Source: Sphingomonas yabuuchiae (lineage in GTDB: Bacteria > Pseudomonadota > Alphaproteobacteria > Sphingomonadales > Sphingomonadaceae). Taken from it: DNA of 64,000 nt. How positions within the stretch are numbered: position 1 is the stretch's first letter; each line of letters opens with the position of its first letter. The stretch spans positions 62,001 to 126,000 of the forward strand of contig NZ_LDTF01000009.1 of NCBI RefSeq assembly GCF_001477495.1. The letters are read 5' to 3'. The position numbers and the translations under genes are program-made. Below, one piece after another: positions 62,416 through 64,000 of the stretch. Below the pieces are notes generated by a model. The model ran no database searches. It was not told where the DNA came from and saw only the letters and a program-made list of their open reading frames with translations.

Positions 62416-63153
62416 ATGGAAACCGGAACGCCGACCGAGCCGGAAAGAGCCGGAACCGTCATCGCCGGAACCGTCATTCGTCGCCACAATTGGGTGACGC
62501 GCATCTGGCACTGGGTCAATGCGATCGCGGTGCTGATCCTGCTGGGATCGGGGCTGGGCATCTCCAACGCGCATCCCCGGCTCTATTGGGGACGGTACGG
62601 TGCGAATTTCGATTCCGCCTGGGCGAGCCTGCCATACTTCCCGGCGTGGCTGACCATTCCGGCCCGCTATAATCTGGCGATCTCGCGGCGCTGGCATCTG
62701 TTCTTCGCGCTGGTGCTGGGGTTCGGGCTGCTTGCCTATATGATCGGCGGCCTGGTCACGCGGCATTTCCAGCGCGACCTGCGTATCCGGGGGCGCGAAT
62801 TGCGGCCCGCCGCCATCTGGGCCGATTTTCGGCGGCATCTGGCGTTCCGCTTTCACGACGAGCGCGATCCGCGCGCCTATAACCTGTTCCAGAAGCTGAG
62901 CTATGCGGGCGTGCTGTTCATCGCCTTGCCGCTCGCCATCCTGACCGGCATCGCGCTGTCGCCGGGCATGAACGCGGCCTGGCCCTGGGTGTTGGACGTG
63001 CTGGGCGGGCGGCAATCGGCGCGCTCGATCCATTTTATCACGGCAACGCTGCTGGCGCTGTTCCTGATCGTCCATCTGGTGCTGGTCATCCTGGCCGGGC
63101 CGCTCAACGAACTCCGCTCGATGATTACCGGCCGTTGGAGGGTTCCCGAATGA
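62416..63153 (+). CDS. Membrane cytochrome b subunit
   Basis: 245 residues from ATG 62416 with GGGAG upstream. Four transmembrane helices with paired histidines: NWVTRIWHWVNAIAVLILL, SRRWHLFFALVLGFGLLAYM, YAGVLFIALPLAILTGIAL and HFITATLLALFLIVHLVLVI. This is the cytochrome b/b6 (b561-like) membrane subunit fold that passes electrons between the quinone pool and a molybdoenzyme. It overlaps the Mo-oxidoreductase gene by four bases. Confidence 0.92.
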   Translation: METGTPTEPERAGTVIAGTVIRRHNWVTRIWHWVNAIAVLILLGSGLGISNAHPRLYWGRYGANFDSAWASLPYFPAWLTIPARYNLAISRRWHLFFALVLGFGLLAYMIGGLVTRHFQRDLRIRGRELRPAAIWADFRRHLAFRFHDERDPRAYNLFQKLSYAGVLFIALPLAILTGIALSPGMNAAWPWVLDVLGGRQSARSIHFITATLLALFLIVHLVLVILAGPLNELRSMITGRWRVPE

Positions 63154-63893
63154 TTGCCCGTCGCACCATCCTGACCGGCGGGGCCGGGCTGCTGCTTGCG
63201 GGCTGCGACAAGGTGATCCAGCAGCCGACGGCCCGGAAAATCCTGTTCGCGGGCGAGGATATGCAGAAGGGGCTGCAACGTGCGCTGATGGACCGGGGGG
63301 CGCTGGCGCCGGAATATCGCCGCGACCAGATGTCGCCGATCTTCCGCACCAACGGCACGCGCAACCCGGGCACGCCCGAATATGCCGCGCTGGCGGCCAA
63401 CCGGTTCGAGGACTGGCGGCTTAAGGTCGGTGGGCTGGTGGCCAAACCCCTCTCGCTGTCGCTGCGCCAGATCGGGGAGTTCCCCGCACGGCGTCAGATC
63501 ACCCGTCACGACTGTGTCGAAGGGTGGAGCGCGATCGGCGAGTGGATGGGGCCGATGCTCGGCAACATCCTGAAGGCCGCCGATATCAGCACCCGAGCGC
63601 GCTATGTCGTCTTCACCTGTGCCGACCTGTATGGCGGGCAGCCCTATTATGAATCGATTGACCTGATCGACGCCTTCCATCCCCAGACGATCTTGGCCTG
63701 GGGCATGAACGGGCGGATGCTCGACATCGGCCACGGTGCCCCCCTGCGGCTGCGCGTCGAGCGGCAGCTGGGCTATAAGCACGCCAAATATCTGATGCGG
63801 ATCGATGCGGTGGACAGTCTGGCTAACATAGGTTTGGGCAAGGGCGGATACTGGGAAGATCACGTCGATTATGACTGGTATGCCGGTATTTAA
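63150..63893 (+). CDS. Exported molybdopterin-dependent oxidoreductase
   Basis: 247 residues from ATG 63150. MIARRTILTGGAGLLLAGC is a Tat signal that ends in a lipobox. The domain is the sulfite-oxidase/YedY-type molybdopterin fold: KVGGLVAKPLSLSLRQI, then RHDCVEGWSAIGEWMG with the Mo-binding Cys at C122, and QPYYESIDLIDAFHPQTILA. The electron partner is the cytochrome b encoded just upstream. The reaction is probably reduction or oxidation of a small oxidised compound at the periplasmic face; substrate not known. Confidence 0.92.
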   Translation: MIARRTILTGGAGLLLAGCDKVIQQPTARKILFAGEDMQKGLQRALMDRGALAPEYRRDQMSPIFRTNGTRNPGTPEYAALAANRFEDWRLKVGGLVAKPLSLSLRQIGEFPARRQITRHDCVEGWSAIGEWMGPMLGNILKAADISTRARYVVFTCADLYGGQPYYESIDLIDAFHPQTILAWGMNGRMLDIGHGAPLRLRVERQLGYKHAKYLMRIDAVDSLANIGLGKGGYWEDHVDYDWYAGI

Positions 63894-63911
63894 GGCACTA
63901 GGCGGTGCCAT

Positions 63912-64000
63912 ATGGCGCTGATCGATCTCTTTCTGTCGCGCGCGGTCCGCAAGGGCCGCCTGTCTCTCACCCATCATGATGGAAAGGTCCGCGAGTTCGG
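63912..64000 (+). CDS. Cyclopropane-fatty-acyl-phospholipid synthase-like, 5' fragment
   Basis: Only the first 29 codons are in the window, cut by the right edge. MALIDLFLSRAVRKGRLSLT followed by HHDGKVREFG is the usual start of the CFA-synthase/SAM-methyltransferase family. It follows the molybdoenzyme gene by 18 bases on the same strand. Confidence 0.7.
   Translation, partial: MALIDLFLSRAVRKGRLSLTHHDGKVREF

Overview
The window looks like chromosomal DNA of a pigmented, aerobic sphingomonad (Sphingomonas or a close relative, Alphaproteobacteria). Support: high GC content, carotenoid genes (crtB, crtI, crtY), a giant NAD-dependent glutamate dehydrogenase, many small Tat or lipoprotein genes, and three families of short inverted-repeat elements scattered between genes. 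Family names come from reading the translations by eye; no database search was run.

Region 1 (about 1-10,050) is an accessory island, less GC-biased to the eye than the rest. It ends at a tRNA-Thr(CGT) gene on the minus strand. Next to the tRNA is a zinc-ribbon serine recombinase whose last nine codons are read from the antisense of the tRNA 3' end, so the tRNA is the likely attachment site. The cargo is conflict/defence-like. A minus-strand run holds a RES-domain protein with a cysteine-rich N-terminus, an HNH-like protein and an Apea-like HEPN protein. A divergent, tightly overlapping plus-strand operon encodes an ABC-three-component (ABC-3C) system: nuclease-like effector, small middle component and DUF3732-type SMC/Rad50-like ATPase. 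This is the most interesting part of the window. The other end of the island lies before base 1.

Region 2 (10,100-33,500) is housekeeping and metabolism: PAS protein, NAD-GDH, M24 aminopeptidase P, a GH43-like secreted protein, oligopeptidase B, a packed DedA/thioesterase/ogt/paiB run, a secreted chorismate mutase, OsmC, PEP carboxylase, an EF-hand lipoprotein, an HNH endonuclease, GluQRS, a cobalamin adenosyltransferase and the ergothioneine pair egtB-egtD.

Region 3 (33,500-47,100) holds two paralogous exported ferritin-like proteins, a TPP riboswitch with thiC, a small accessory patch (a gene interrupted by one in-frame TGA and an orphan Phd-type antitoxin), uracil-DNA glycosylase, several lipoproteins, MipA/OmpV, DUF2141, a sterol desaturase-like membrane enzyme, RecQ and CsbD.

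Region 4 (47,100-64,000) holds a secreted hydrolase, LOG-family and phytoene synthase genes, an Atm1-type ABC exporter, two secreted proteins, the crtY-crtI operon, a beta-propeller protein, a BLH-type phosphatase, a TauE/SafE permease, a pair of paralogous unknown proteins around a DUF3617 lipoprotein, a flavin reductase, and a cytochrome b/molybdopterin oxidoreductase pair. A CFA-synthase-like gene runs off the end. With crtB, crtI and crtY the cell can go from GGPP to beta-carotene; hydroxylases and ketolases are not in the window.
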